Below, piece after piece: positions 7,961-16,396 of a stretch of DNA of 58,744 nucleotides. The stretch covers positions 1 through 58,744 of the forward strand of contig WTBY01000001.1 of assembly GCA_013138865.1 (NCBI GenBank), in the 5' to 3' direction. Position numbers and translations under genes: made by a program. The stretch comes from Helicobacteraceae bacterium (GTDB lineage: Bacteria > Campylobacterota > Campylobacteria > Campylobacterales > Sulfurimonadaceae). The stretch's first letter is position 1. Each line of letters opens with the position of its first letter. The notes beneath the pieces are model-generated. The model saw nothing but the letters and a program-made list of their open reading frames with translations. It did not search any database and was not told where the DNA came from.

Positions 7961-7993
7961 ATTTTCCACAATCAGTAAAAAAGTGTGGAAAAT
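7961..7993. terminator. Bidirectional hairpin terminator between convergent genes
   Basis: ATTTTCCACA (7961-7970) and TGTGGAAAAT (7984-7993) form a perfect ten-base-pair stem with a 13-base loop. It lies between the plus-strand small membrane protein gene and the minus-strand aldolase gene. The A/T ends of the arms supply a U-run in either direction. Confidence 0.75.
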
Positions 7994-8005
7994 AAGTTTT
8001 AATTT

Positions 8006-9085
8006 TTAGAATCTATCCATTGCGTTTAGATCTTTAAATGCAGCTACAACGCGATCAACAAGTGTAGTTTGACCATTACGTAACCATTTTCTTGGATCAT
8101 AATATTTTTTATTTGGTTTGTCATCCCCATCAGGATTTCCGATCTGTGCTTGAAGATAGTCTTTGTTTGTCTCATAGTAATCTTTAACACCAACCCATGT
8201 TGCCCATTGAGTGTCAGTGTCTATATTCATTTTAATAACACCATAACCGATAGCCTCTGTGATCTCTTCTTGGCTAGATCCACTTCCACCATGAAAAACA
8301 AAATCAACAGGTTTCTTAGAAGTGTTAAATTTCTCTTCAATATATTTTTGTGAGTTATCTAAAATAATAGGAGTTAGAGTAACATTCCCAGGTTTATAGA
8401 CACCGTGAACATTACCAAAAGAGGCAGCTATACTAAAACGTTTAGAGATAGCACCTAATTTTTCATAAGCGTAAGCAACATCTTCAGGTTGAGTATAAAG
8501 AAGTGAATTATCCATCTCAGTGTTATCAACACCATCTTCTTCTCCACCAGTACAGCCAAGTTCTATCTCAATCGTCATACCAAGTTTGTCCATGCGTTTT
8601 AAATAAGTTGCACATGTTCCCACGTTGTCTTCTAATGGCTCTTCACTAAGGTCTAACATATGTGAGCTAAATAGTGGTCTTTTTGTATGGTTAAAGTGTT
8701 TTTCGCCTGCATCTAAAAGAGCGTCTATCCAAGGTAGTAGTTTACGAGCTGCATGGTCTGTATGTAAAATAACAGGCACACCATACTCTTTTGAGATCAA
8801 ATGAACATATTTAGCACCAGCGATCGCTCCTGCTATTGCTGCTTTTTCATTTGTATTGTCTAGCCCTTTACCAGCAAAGTAAGAAGCCCCACCATTTGAA
8901 AACTGTATAATAATAGGAGTTTTAACTTTTGCCGCTGCTTCTAAAACACCATTTATTGAGTCACTATTTACAACGTTTATAGCTGGAAGTGCATAGTTGT
9001 TCTCTTTCGCATGAGCAAAAACTTTTTGAATATCATCACCAAACAACACACCAGGTTTAACAAGATCTAAAATACCTTTTGACAT
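8006..9085 (-). CDS. fbaA: Fructose-bisphosphate aldolase, class II
   Basis: This zinc-dependent aldolase interconverts fructose-1,6-bisphosphate with the two triose phosphates in glycolysis and gluconeogenesis, and in an autotroph mainly serves hexose synthesis. The 359-residue length equals that of the E. coli FbaA subtype. Visible motifs are H-T-D-H-A-A-R-K-L-L-P-W (metal His), the acidic loop E-I-E-L-G-C-T-G-G-E-E-D-G-V-D-N, and F-H-G-G-S-G-S near residue 265. It is divergent from the chemoreceptor gene, and two TATAAT-like elements lie upstream. Confidence 0.97.
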   Translation of the reverse strand: MSKGILDLVKPGVLFGDDIQKVFAHAKENNYALPAINVVNSDSINGVLEAAAKVKTPIIIQFSNGGASYFAGKGLDNTNEKAAIAGAIAGAKYVHLISKEYGVPVILHTDHAARKLLPWIDALLDAGEKHFNHTKRPLFSSHMLDLSEEPLEDNVGTCATYLKRMDKLGMTIEIELGCTGGEEDGVDNTEMDNSLLYTQPEDVAYAYEKLGAISKRFSIAASFGNVHGVYKPGNVTLTPIILDNSQKYIEEKFNTSKKPVDFVFHGGSGSSQEEITEAIGYGVIKMNIDTDTQWATWVGVKDYYETNKDYLQAQIGNPDGDDKPNKKYYDPRKWLRNGQTTLVDRVVAAFKDLNAMDRF

Positions 9086-9123
9086 ATAGCAACACCTTAT
9101 AAATTAAGTTTAATATAAAACGA

Positions 9124-9149
9124 ATTATACTATTTAAAACTAAATTATA
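9124..9149 (-). promoter_or_regulatory. Two candidate -10 elements for fbaA
   Basis: On the minus strand, TATAAT occurs at 9149-9144 and again at 9129-9124, 59 and 39 bases upstream of the fbaA ATG. Either could be the housekeeping -10 box; the surroundings are A/T-rich with no clear -35. Confidence 0.4.
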
Positions 9150-9160
9150 AAAGATTAGGC

Positions 9161-9166
9161 TATGAT
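9161..9166 (+). promoter_or_regulatory. Candidate -10 element for the chemoreceptor gene
   Basis: TATGAT at 9161-9166 lies 31 bases before the ATG at 9198 and allows a short leader containing the GGAG ribosome binding site at 9188-9191. No -35 or sigma-28 pattern was seen. Confidence 0.4.
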
Positions 9167-9197
9167 TTGACTTATTTTCGTAAATTTGGAGTATCTA

Positions 9198-10790
9198 ATG
9201 ATTTTTAAGTCAGTTAAAACTTACGTAATGGGAACTTTAGCAATTTTAATGTTTGTTGGTTTTGGTGGGGTATATATTTATGTTTCATCTACCTTTAATA
9301 CATTTTCAAACACAACAGCTAAAGAATCATTAGGTATGTTATCTCAATCAATATTCCAATCTCTTCAACAGAGTATGACTACTGGTGATCCAGTGGTTAT
9401 GAAAAAAACTGTCCATGATGCTGCTGAAATAAAAGGTGTTGACTCATTAACTGTATACCGTTCGAAGTTAGTAGAAGAGTATTATGGAAAAAATGATGCT
9501 CCAGCTGCAGATACTCATGTGAAAAATGTCTTTGCGTCTGCAAAACCAGTAAATGAAGAGATTGACACAGATGCAGTACATGCTATAAGACTTTTAAAAC
9601 CATTAGTTACTGAACAGTTTTGTGTATCTTGTCATGCTAATGCGAAAGTAGGAGATGTCTTAGGTGTCATGGATCTTGTAGCTTCACTAGAAGCAAACGA
9701 TGAGCGTATAGCAGAGTCTGAAACTACTTTAGCTATTATGATAATAGTTGCGGCACTTGCAATGCTTAGTATATTGAGTGTATTTTTCTCAAAAGAGGTA
9801 TTAACACCACTTAATGAACTTCATGCAAAAGTAGTTGACCTCGTTGATGGTGACAAAGATTTAACTCAACGACTTGTAACTGATGCAGCGATAGAGTTTT
9901 CTGATACATCTGAATCGGTAAATAATTTTATTCAGATGATTCAAGCGACTATTATTGTTGTTAAAGAGTTAGGTACAAAAAATTCAGAGATAGCTGTAGA
10001 CATATCAACTTCTGCAAAAGATATTTCACTAAGAATTAATAACGAGAGAAAAATCGTTATAGAAGCAACTAAAAAGGGTGAAGATATCAAGGTTATTCTT
10101 GATAAATCTATAGAAGTTGCTAAAGAGACAGAACAGACAGTTATGAATGCTAGTAACAACTTAGGTGAAGCTAGGGAGTTATTAGATACTCTTGTACAAA
10201 ATGTAGAAGATTTCATGGAAACAGAAGACGCATTAGCGCATCAACTTCTAGCTCTTCGTAGTGACGCTGATCAAGTTAAAGATGTACTTTCAGTTATAAA
10301 AGATATAGCAGAACAGACAAATCTTCTTGCACTAAATGCTGCGATCGAAGCTGCACGTGCAGGTGAGCATGGACGTGGCTTTGCAGTTGTTGCTGATGAG
10401 GTAAGAAAACTAGCAGAACGTACTCAAAAGTCACTTAGTGAGATCGAAATAAGTGTTGGTACAATTGTTCAATCTATAAATGATGTAAGTGACAAAATGG
10501 GAGAAAATGCTCAAAAAATTAAAGAGCTAACAGCTATTTCCGGTGATGTCGAGAGTAAAATTTTAGTAACTGGCGAGAGTATGGAACAGTCAATAGAAAT
10601 TGCTAAAACTTCTCTTGAAGACTCTTCAGAGATGGTTATACAAGCTGAACTAATATTAGAGCAAATTAGTAAAATAGATGATATTTCAACAGAAAACCAC
10701 TCTAGTATAGAGAAAATTGAGGAAAAATCAAACAATATGATGGACGTAGCAAGTTCACTTAAAAAACGTATCGACGAATTTAAGAGTTAA
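9198..10790 (+). CDS. Methyl-accepting chemotaxis protein with periplasmic heme-c sensor domain
   Basis: This 530-residue chemoreceptor has a first membrane segment (about 8-30), a periplasmic sensor domain (31-177), a second membrane segment (178-197), HAMP (about 198-250) and a full signalling hairpin with the tip [19 protein letters not shown]. The sensor contains C-V-S-C-H (142-146), a covalent heme-c site, followed by a G-D-V-L-G-V segment as in Tll0287-like/DUF3365 domains. I chose ATG 9198 because GGAG lies seven bases before it; an in-frame TTG at 9186 overlaps that site. It probably senses redox state or a gas such as O2 or NO. A hemerythrin gene follows 15 bases later. Confidence 0.92.
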   Translation: MIFKSVKTYVMGTLAILMFVGFGGVYIYVSSTFNTFSNTTAKESLGMLSQSIFQSLQQSMTTGDPVVMKKTVHDAAEIKGVDSLTVYRSKLVEEYYGKNDAPAADTHVKNVFASAKPVNEEIDTDAVHAIRLLKPLVTEQFCVSCHANAKVGDVLGVMDLVASLEANDERIAESETTLAIMIIVAALAMLSILSVFFSKEVLTPLNELHAKVVDLVDGDKDLTQRLVTDAAIEFSDTSESVNNFIQMIQATIIVVKELGTKNSEIAVDISTSAKDISLRINNERKIVIEATKKGEDIKVILDKSIEVAKETEQTVMNASNNLGEARELLDTLVQNVEDFMETEDALAHQLLALRSDADQVKDVLSVIKDIAEQTNLLALNAAIEAARAGEHGRGFAVVADEVRKLAERTQKSLSEIEISVGTIVQSINDVSDKMGENAQKIKELTAISGDVESKILVTGESMEQSIEIAKTSLEDSSEMVIQAELILEQISKIDDISTENHSSIEKIEEKSNNMMDVASSLKKRIDEFKS

Positions 10791-10805
10791 GGAAAAATAA
10801 AAAAT

Positions 10806-11249
10806 ATGAGTACAATAAAAGATTATTTAACAACCGATCATAGAGAGTGCGATGAAATATTCGCAAAAATGGAAGAGATCGCAAATGACAAAGATATAGC
10901 AACAGCTAAAGAGTTATACCAAGAGTTTGCAGAGCGTATTGAACACCATTTTCAAATGGAAGAGCGTGTAATGTTCTTAGAGTTTGAAAACAAAACAGGT
11001 ATGACACAAGGACCAACTCAGATGATGAGAATGGAGCACCAACAGATGAGAAGTATTCTTTCTCAAATGGGTGACTCTATTGAGGCCTCAAATAACGATA
11101 AATTTTTTGGACTTAGTGAAACACTTATGATTATGATGCAACAGCATAATATGAAAGAAGAGCAGATGCTCTACACTATGGCACAACAACACCTCTCAGC
11201 AGATAACGATCGCGTATTAGACATGATGCAATCAATGGTAACAGAGTAA
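10806..11249 (+). CDS. Hemerythrin-like HHE-domain protein
   Basis: The 147-residue cytoplasmic protein is a four-helix bundle of the hemerythrin HHE cation-binding type. Di-iron ligands are visible as D-H-R-E-C-D near the N-terminus, H-H-F-Q-M-E-E (about 52-58), M-E-H-Q-Q-M (about 77-82) and H-N-M-K-E-E-Q (about 118-124). Such proteins bind O2 or NO or protect iron-sulfur clusters. The surface is rich in Met and Gln. It sits between a heme chemoreceptor and a polytopic, possibly heme-binding membrane protein, suggesting a shared oxygen/NO theme. Confidence 0.88.
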   Translation: MSTIKDYLTTDHRECDEIFAKMEEIANDKDIATAKELYQEFAERIEHHFQMEERVMFLEFENKTGMTQGPTQMMRMEHQQMRSILSQMGDSIEASNNDKFFGLSETLMIMMQQHNMKEEQMLYTMAQQHLSADNDRVLDMMQSMVTE

Positions 11250-11264
11250 TTAAATAGTTAATAT

Positions 11265-12563
11265 ATGAATTTTACTGGTTTATCATTAGAGCAGGCTCCA
11301 CCGATCTCTGCTCCATTACGTTTCTTACTTAGCGCACCAATATTTGGTATTTTAGGTGCTGTATTTATTTTTTTTATAGATCCAACAACTCTTTTTAGCC
11401 GTTTTAGTACTAACTCGATCATACTTACGCATATATTTACACTTGGTTTTTTTACAATGTTAATGTTAGGTGCACTTCAACAAATGCTACCTGTAATTGC
11501 AGGTGTAGCACTGCCACAAGCACTAAATGTTGCTAGATCTTCGCATTTGTTACTTTCACTTTCTATACTATTTTTTATATATGGCTTTTTCTTCAGTTGC
11601 TCAACTGCACTTTTAATAGCAACGATAGGACTTCTACTTGGATTTTTAATATCTTTAAGTGCGATTATAATCGCACTTTTTAGAGTTGAGTATGTAACAC
11701 CAACTATAGTAGCTATTCGTTTTTCAGTTACATTTGCAGTTATTTCAGTTCTTATGGGACTGCACCTTTTAAGCTCGTATATGGTTGGAAATATTAGTGA
11801 ATTACATACAGTTTTTGCAAATATTCATAGTGTATTAGCTATATTTGGTTTTACAGGATTACTTATAATTGGAGTATCTTTTCAAATTTTTCCTATGTTC
11901 TATGTAACGCCTGGGTTTAAACGTTTTTGTACAACTTATGTCGCGAAAATAATCTCTTTTGGGTTGGTTTTATGGGCTGTTTTAGTATTTTTACAGATGG
12001 ATATTGAGATAGTTGCAAAAGCTATTATAGCTCTCTTCTTTTTAGCATTTTCCACAGCGATATTTAAAAAGATGATAGTTCGCCGCAGAAAAGTGAGCGA
12101 TGTAAGTATCTTATATGTTCAGAGCGCAGCAATATTTTTAGCAACAGGTGTTATTAGTTGGTTATTAGATGAATTTATAGAACTTGATTATATGTTTATG
12201 ACAGCTATCTTAATAGGTGGGTTTTTACTCTCAATTATGATCGCAATGCTCTACAAAATAGTTCCATTTTTAGTGTGGTTTCACTTAAATGGGGCAGGGT
12301 ATATGAATATATTAACTATGAAAGAGATTATAAATGCTAAGGTAGCAAAAGTACAGTTTGCTCTTTTTGTAGGTGCTATAGTATTACTTATTTTCTCTAT
12401 GTATCTACCACTGCTTATAGAAATCGCCGCTATTATGTTAATTATATCTTTTGCACTTTTAGAGTATAACCTTATAAAAGCAGTTTTATATTACAGAGAA
12501 ATTAAGAAAAAACCATCTGATATGGAACTGATGATGGCAGGAGTAGAGACTAGTGAAAAATAA
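11265..12563 (+). CDS. Polytopic membrane protein, possibly heme-copper oxidase subunit I-like or NnrS-like
   Basis: A 432-residue integral membrane protein with about twelve hydrophobic segments. Conserved-looking histidines sit in L-T-H-I-F-T-L-G-F (near 42), N-I-H-S-V-L-A (near 190) and W-F-H-L-N-G-A-G-Y (near 342). The stretch T-L-G-F-F-T-M-L-M-L-G-A-L-Q-Q-M-L-P recalls a family of uncharacterised membrane proteins related to cytochrome oxidase subunit I, and NnrS heme-copper proteins have a similar layout. I cannot decide between them. It follows the hemerythrin gene by 15 bases and overlaps aroK by 11. Confidence 0.55.
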   Translation: MNFTGLSLEQAPPISAPLRFLLSAPIFGILGAVFIFFIDPTTLFSRFSTNSIILTHIFTLGFFTMLMLGALQQMLPVIAGVALPQALNVARSSHLLLSLSILFFIYGFFFSCSTALLIATIGLLLGFLISLSAIIIALFRVEYVTPTIVAIRFSVTFAVISVLMGLHLLSSYMVGNISELHTVFANIHSVLAIFGFTGLLIIGVSFQIFPMFYVTPGFKRFCTTYVAKIISFGLVLWAVLVFLQMDIEIVAKAIIALFFLAFSTAIFKKMIVRRRKVSDVSILYVQSAAIFLATGVISWLLDEFIELDYMFMTAILIGGFLLSIMIAMLYKIVPFLVWFHLNGAGYMNILTMKEIINAKVAKVQFALFVGAIVLLIFSMYLPLLIEIAAIMLIISFALLEYNLIKAVLYYREIKKKPSDMELMMAGVETSEK

Positions 12564-13080
12564 TATAGTTCTTATTGGTTTTATGGGTGTAGGAAAAGGT
12601 AGTGTAGCAAGGGCAGTGGTTGAGTGCTCTGAACATGTTGGGATAGATACTGATGATTTGATCGAGAGTATGTCTAACACTAAAATAAAAGAGATATTTG
12701 CAAAAAAGGGTGAACCTTATTTTAGAGATCTAGAGAAAAAAGTAGCAACTTGGTTAGAGAGTAGTGTAGATGATACTTTAGTCTCAACAGGCGGAGGTTT
12801 TTTTAAAGTACCTAATATAAAAAAAATAGGAATTATTATTCATCTTGACTCACCTTTTGATGATATTTATAAACGAATAAAAGAGCATCCAAATGCACAG
12901 AGAAAACTAAAAAAACGTCCACTTTTTCAAGATATTACAAAAGCGAAAGAACTTTATAAACAAAGAAGTGCTCAGTACAAAAAATGTGCAGATATAACAA
13001 TAGATGTGACAAATAAATCGGTAGAGAAAATAGCAAAAGAGTTACTTAAAAAAGTGAAAGAGTATAAAGGTAAAAAATAG
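12553..13080 (+). CDS. aroK: Shikimate kinase
   Basis: AroK phosphorylates shikimate at the 3-OH using ATP, the fifth step of chorismate synthesis. The 175-residue protein has the P-loop G-F-M-G-V-G-K-G-S (about 8-16), the shikimate-binding D-T-D-D-L-I-E, F-R-x-L-E in Y-F-R-D-L-E-K, the S-T-G-G-G-F-F loop (about 78-84) and the lid R-P-L-F. Ser replaces the more common Thr after the P-loop Gly. It starts with GTG, overlapping the preceding gene by 11 bases, and is followed directly by hisD. Confidence 0.93.
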   Translation: MKNNIVLIGFMGVGKGSVARAVVECSEHVGIDTDDLIESMSNTKIKEIFAKKGEPYFRDLEKKVATWLESSVDDTLVSTGGGFFKVPNIKKIGIIIHLDSPFDDIYKRIKEHPNAQRKLKKRPLFQDITKAKELYKQRSAQYKKCADITIDVTNKSVEKIAKELLKKVKEYKGKK

Positions 13081-14373
13081 ATGATGATAATTAATGAAAA
13101 AGATACAAATTTTAGAGAAAAGTTTGATGAACTTTTAGAGCGTGGAAAAATGGATATGGATAATGTCTCTAAAATAGTAACAAACATAATAAATGAGATC
13201 AAAGAGAAAAAAGATGATGCATTAGTTACGCATATATCTAAGTTTGATAATTGGACACCTAAGAGTGGATCTGAGCTTAAAATAGATACATCTTCAATGA
13301 AAAAAGCTTATGAGAACTTAGAGCCAAAGCTAAAAGCTTCACTTCATTTAGCTTACGATCGCATAAAAGCCTACCATGAGAAACAACTTCCAAAATCTTG
13401 GTTTGACACTGAAGCTAACGGAATTATTTTAGGTCAAAAAGTAACAGCAGTTGACAAAGCAGGACTTTATATTCCTGGTGGAAAAGCAGCGTACCCAAGC
13501 TCACTTTTGATGAATGTAATTCCCGCGCAAGTTGCAGGAGTTGAGCAGATAACAGTATGTACACCAACACCTGACAATGAACCAAATGAGTTACTTCTTG
13601 CAGCTTGTCACTTATGTGGTGTTGAGAATGTTTATAAAGTTGGTGGGGCTAGTGCGATCGCTGCTATGGCGTATGGAACTGAAACTATTGCTAAAGTAGA
13701 TGTAATTACAGGACCTGGAAATATTTTTGTAGCAACAGCTAAAAAGTTAGTTTTTGGTGAAGTAAATATAGATATGATTGCAGGACCAAGTGAGATCGGT
13801 ATTTTAGCTGATGAGAGTGCTAACGCAAATCACATGGCGATAGACATGCTATCTCAAGCTGAACATGATGAGATGGCGAGTTCTATTATGATCACAACTT
13901 CACAAACTTTAGCTACTGAAGTTGAAAAAGAGATCGAGTTATGGCTTCAAAAATTACCTCGTCAAGAGATCGCAAGAAAGTCAATTGACGAGCGTGGTGC
14001 TATTATAGTTTGTGAAAGTATGGAAAATGCTATTTCACTTATGAATGAGATCGCACCTGAGCATTTAGAAGTTGCAACACTTAGTCCATTTGAGCTTCTG
14101 CCTATGATCAAACATGCAGGAGCAATTTTCTTAGGACATAACACTCCTGAAGCGATCGGTGACTATGTTGCAGGACCTAATCACACTCTTCCAACTGGTG
14201 GAACTGCTAAGTTTTACTCTCCACTTGGAGTTGAAAACTTTATGAAAAAAAGCTCTATTATCTCTTTTAGCTCAAAAGCTATAAACGAAATAGGTGAAGA
14301 GTGTGCAATGATCGCAAATACAGAGGGTCTAACTGCACATGAACAGTCAGTTAGAGTTCGTTTAAGTAAATAA
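13081..14373 (+). CDS. hisD: Histidinol dehydrogenase
   Basis: HisD performs the last two oxidations of histidine synthesis (histidinol to histidine, NAD+ and Zn2+ dependent). The 430-residue product has Y-I-P-G-G-K-A-A-Y-P-S-S, V-D-V-I-T-G-P-G-N-I-F-V-A-T-A-K-K, I-A-G-P-S-E-I, the zinc-binding Q-A-E-H-D-E and P-E-H-L-E, and the C-terminal G-P-N-H-T-L-P-T. Length is standard. It begins immediately after the aroK stop, and the two amino-acid genes are probably translated from one message. It ends two bases before the convergent NhaC-type gene. Confidence 0.97.
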   Translation: MMIINEKDTNFREKFDELLERGKMDMDNVSKIVTNIINEIKEKKDDALVTHISKFDNWTPKSGSELKIDTSSMKKAYENLEPKLKASLHLAYDRIKAYHEKQLPKSWFDTEANGIILGQKVTAVDKAGLYIPGGKAAYPSSLLMNVIPAQVAGVEQITVCTPTPDNEPNELLLAACHLCGVENVYKVGGASAIAAMAYGTETIAKVDVITGPGNIFVATAKKLVFGEVNIDMIAGPSEIGILADESANANHMAIDMLSQAEHDEMASSIMITTSQTLATEVEKEIELWLQKLPRQEIARKSIDERGAIIVCESMENAISLMNEIAPEHLEVATLSPFELLPMIKHAGAIFLGHNTPEAIGDYVAGPNHTLPTGGTAKFYSPLGVENFMKKSSIISFSSKAINEIGEECAMIANTEGLTAHEQSVRVRLSK

Positions 14374-14375
14374 CC

Positions 14376-15737
14376 TTAAGAGCTAAATGCTATAAAAAGC
14401 CCAGTTGCAATTGCACCTGAAATTAGAGCGTATGGAAGTTGAGTTTTTACATGCTCAATAGGGTCACATTCAGCTGCCATAGATGATATGATCGTAGTAT
14501 CAGAAATAGGTGAACAGTGATCCCCAAAAACTCCTCCTGATATAACAGCACCTATACATAAAGCAACATCAGCGTCAAGTGCAACAGCAAGAGGAACCGC
14601 GATCGGTACCATAATGGAAAATGTTCCCCAACTTGTTCCTGTTGAGAATGCTATTATAGAGCTAACAAGAAAAATAAGTGCAGCCATATAGTGAACTAAA
14701 ACAGCTTCTTGAGCGAATGAAGCTAGGTAAATACCTGTCTTCATCTGTGAGGTTGCATCTGAGAGTAAAAAAGCAAATAGTAAAATAGTAGCTATATTAA
14801 ACATAGAAAAAGCACCACTAAAAGTGCTTGATCTAAACTCACTAAAATTCATTACCTCTTTTTTCATATATATAAATAGCATAAAAAGTATAGTAACTAT
14901 CTGTGCATAAAAGATAGAACTTGAACCACTACCACTTAAAATATCACCGCCACCAGTTAGAAAAAGTGATATAAAAACTGTTATGATCATAACCATTAGT
15001 GGTAACAACATATTTGACATGTCACCTTTTAAAAAGTCGTTAGCCACATAAGGGTTTGGTTTTGCATTTTTCATAGCTCCTATATTTATGTTAAACATAA
15101 TAGCTATAAAAGTTACAGCTAAAGCACTAAATGCATAAAAGTTATAAGCTATTGAATTTATCAGAATCTCTATCGAACTGCCACTAATAAGACCAATTGA
15201 TATTTGTGCAGATATAAGTCCTAAAAGAAGTGCTCCCCAACCATTAATGGCTATTATAGAGCAAATAGGTGCTGAAGTAGAGTCACAAACAAAAGCTAAT
15301 TTAGCACGAGAAATTTTATGTCGATCGTAAAGTTGTCGTCCGATTGCACCTGTTACTAGTGCGGTAATAGAGCTCTCTATAAAAATTATTATTCCTATAA
15401 AATATGTTAAAAGTATAGCACGTCTAGGAGAAGTTATAAGAGAGTGTTTAGTTGTTAGAAACTCTATAAAACCATTTACTCCACCACTTTTAGAAAGAAG
15501 CGACATGACTGATCCTACAAGTAAAACAAAGCCTAAAGTTTTTAAAATCCACGGCTTTGATAGAAGATGTAGAGCTCTTTCATAAAGCGAAAGGATAGAG
15601 TCTAAAAATAGAAAATGGTTTACAATAAGCTCTGCCATAGCTATACCCATAAAAAGAGATAAAAGAACACGTCTAGTTAAAATAGCCATGAAAATAGCAC
15701 TAAGAGAGGGTAGTAGAGAGAGTAGACCGTATTCCAA
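14376..15737 (-). CDS. Na+/H+ antiporter, NhaC family
   Basis: The 453-residue protein has about eleven to twelve membrane segments and the NhaC-type signature blocks: S-T-S-A-P-I-C-S-I-I-A-I-N-G-W-G near residue 150, F-S-T-G-T-S-W-G-T-F near 365, and G-A-V-I-S-G-G-V-F-G-D-H-C-S-P-I-S-D-T-T near 400. Relatives exchange Na+ for H+, some carry malate/lactate or amino acids, so the exact substrate is open. The start is TTG, supported by AGAGG eight bases upstream. The symmetric promoter core at 15756-15775 lies just ahead. Confidence 0.85.
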   Translation of the reverse strand: MEYGLLSLLPSLSAIFMAILTRRVLLSLFMGIAMAELIVNHFLFLDSILSLYERALHLLSKPWILKTLGFVLLVGSVMSLLSKSGGVNGFIEFLTTKHSLITSPRRAILLTYFIGIIIFIESSITALVTGAIGRQLYDRHKISRAKLAFVCDSTSAPICSIIAINGWGALLLGLISAQISIGLISGSSIEILINSIAYNFYAFSALAVTFIAIMFNINIGAMKNAKPNPYVANDFLKGDMSNMLLPLMVMIITVFISLFLTGGGDILSGSGSSSIFYAQIVTILFMLFIYMKKEVMNFSEFRSSTFSGAFSMFNIATILLFAFLLSDATSQMKTGIYLASFAQEAVLVHYMAALIFLVSSIIAFSTGTSWGTFSIMVPIAVPLAVALDADVALCIGAVISGGVFGDHCSPISDTTIISSMAAECDPIEHVKTQLPYALISGAIATGLFIAFSS

Positions 15738-15755
15738 TAAAATAACCTCTATTTT

Positions 15756-15775
15756 TTTAGGTATTATACCATTAT
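15756..15775 (-). promoter_or_regulatory. Near-symmetric promoter core between NhaC-type gene and L,D-transpeptidase gene
   Basis: On the minus strand this reads exactly the same 20 bases as 5899-5918, with an extended -10 (TGG then TATAAT) placed correctly for the antiporter gene, whose TTG start is 18 bases on. Read on the plus strand, TATTAT at 15762-15767 ends only six bases before the ATG at 15774. If used in that direction it would give a leaderless or nearly leaderless message. Confidence 0.6.
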
Positions 15776-16361
15776 GAAAACTATTTTACTAATACTTATG
15801 AGTACATTTTCTCTATTGTGTGCAACTCAAAAAATAGTTGTAACTACGAAAGAGTTAAACTCAACAACAGCTACTCTACAACGCTATGAAGATAGTGAAA
15901 AAGTTGGTGATGCTATTAAAGTTAATATAGGTCGTAGTGGAATGAGTTACGATAAAAAAGAGGGTGACGGTAATGCACCTGCTGGAGAGTTTAAACTTGG
16001 TAATGTTTATGGTTATAAACAAAGTGCAGAGACTAAAATGCCATACATTCAGATAAGTTCTGATCTTATCTGTGTAGATGATTCAACACATAAAGAGTAC
16101 AACAAAATTATAACTATACAAGATGCAAAAAAAATAAAAAGTTTTGAGTTTATGAAAAGAGATGATGAACTTTATGAACTTCTGATTGAAGTGAAATATA
16201 ACACTAAGAATACTCCTAAAAAAGGTTCTTGTATTTTTATACATCTTCAACGCGATCAAAACTTACCAACAGCTGGTTGTACTTCTATGAGTAAAGAGAA
16301 TATGAATACTCTTCTAAAGTGGCTTGATCCAAATAAAAAGCCTATATTTATTTTAAAATAG
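15774..16361 (+). CDS. Exported L,D-transpeptidase (YkuD-type) family protein
   Basis: The 195-residue protein has a signal peptide (cleavage after about residue 17, L-C-A-T-Q). An early block G-D-G-N-A-P-A-G-E-F-K-L-G is followed by the catalytic signature I-F-I-H-L-Q, then T-A-G-C-T-S-M-S, in which His (about 152) and Cys (about 164) are the expected active pair. L,D-transpeptidases make 3-3 peptidoglycan crosslinks or attach proteins; related Campylobacterota enzymes such as Pgp2/Csd6 trim peptide stems and affect cell shape. Here the role is periplasmic wall remodelling of unspecified type. Confidence 0.8.
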   Translation: MKTILLILMSTFSLLCATQKIVVTTKELNSTTATLQRYEDSEKVGDAIKVNIGRSGMSYDKKEGDGNAPAGEFKLGNVYGYKQSAETKMPYIQISSDLICVDDSTHKEYNKIITIQDAKKIKSFEFMKRDDELYELLIEVKYNTKNTPKKGSCIFIHLQRDQNLPTAGCTSMSKENMNTLLKWLDPNKKPIFILK

Positions 16362-16396
16362 TATCATAGAAATTAAAAATTAAAAAAAGGCTCATA

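Noticed and set aside
9186-9197. TTG at 9186 as start of the heme chemoreceptor
   Set aside because: It overlaps the GGAG ribosome binding site that serves the ATG at 9198, and the extra residues add nothing to the membrane anchor.
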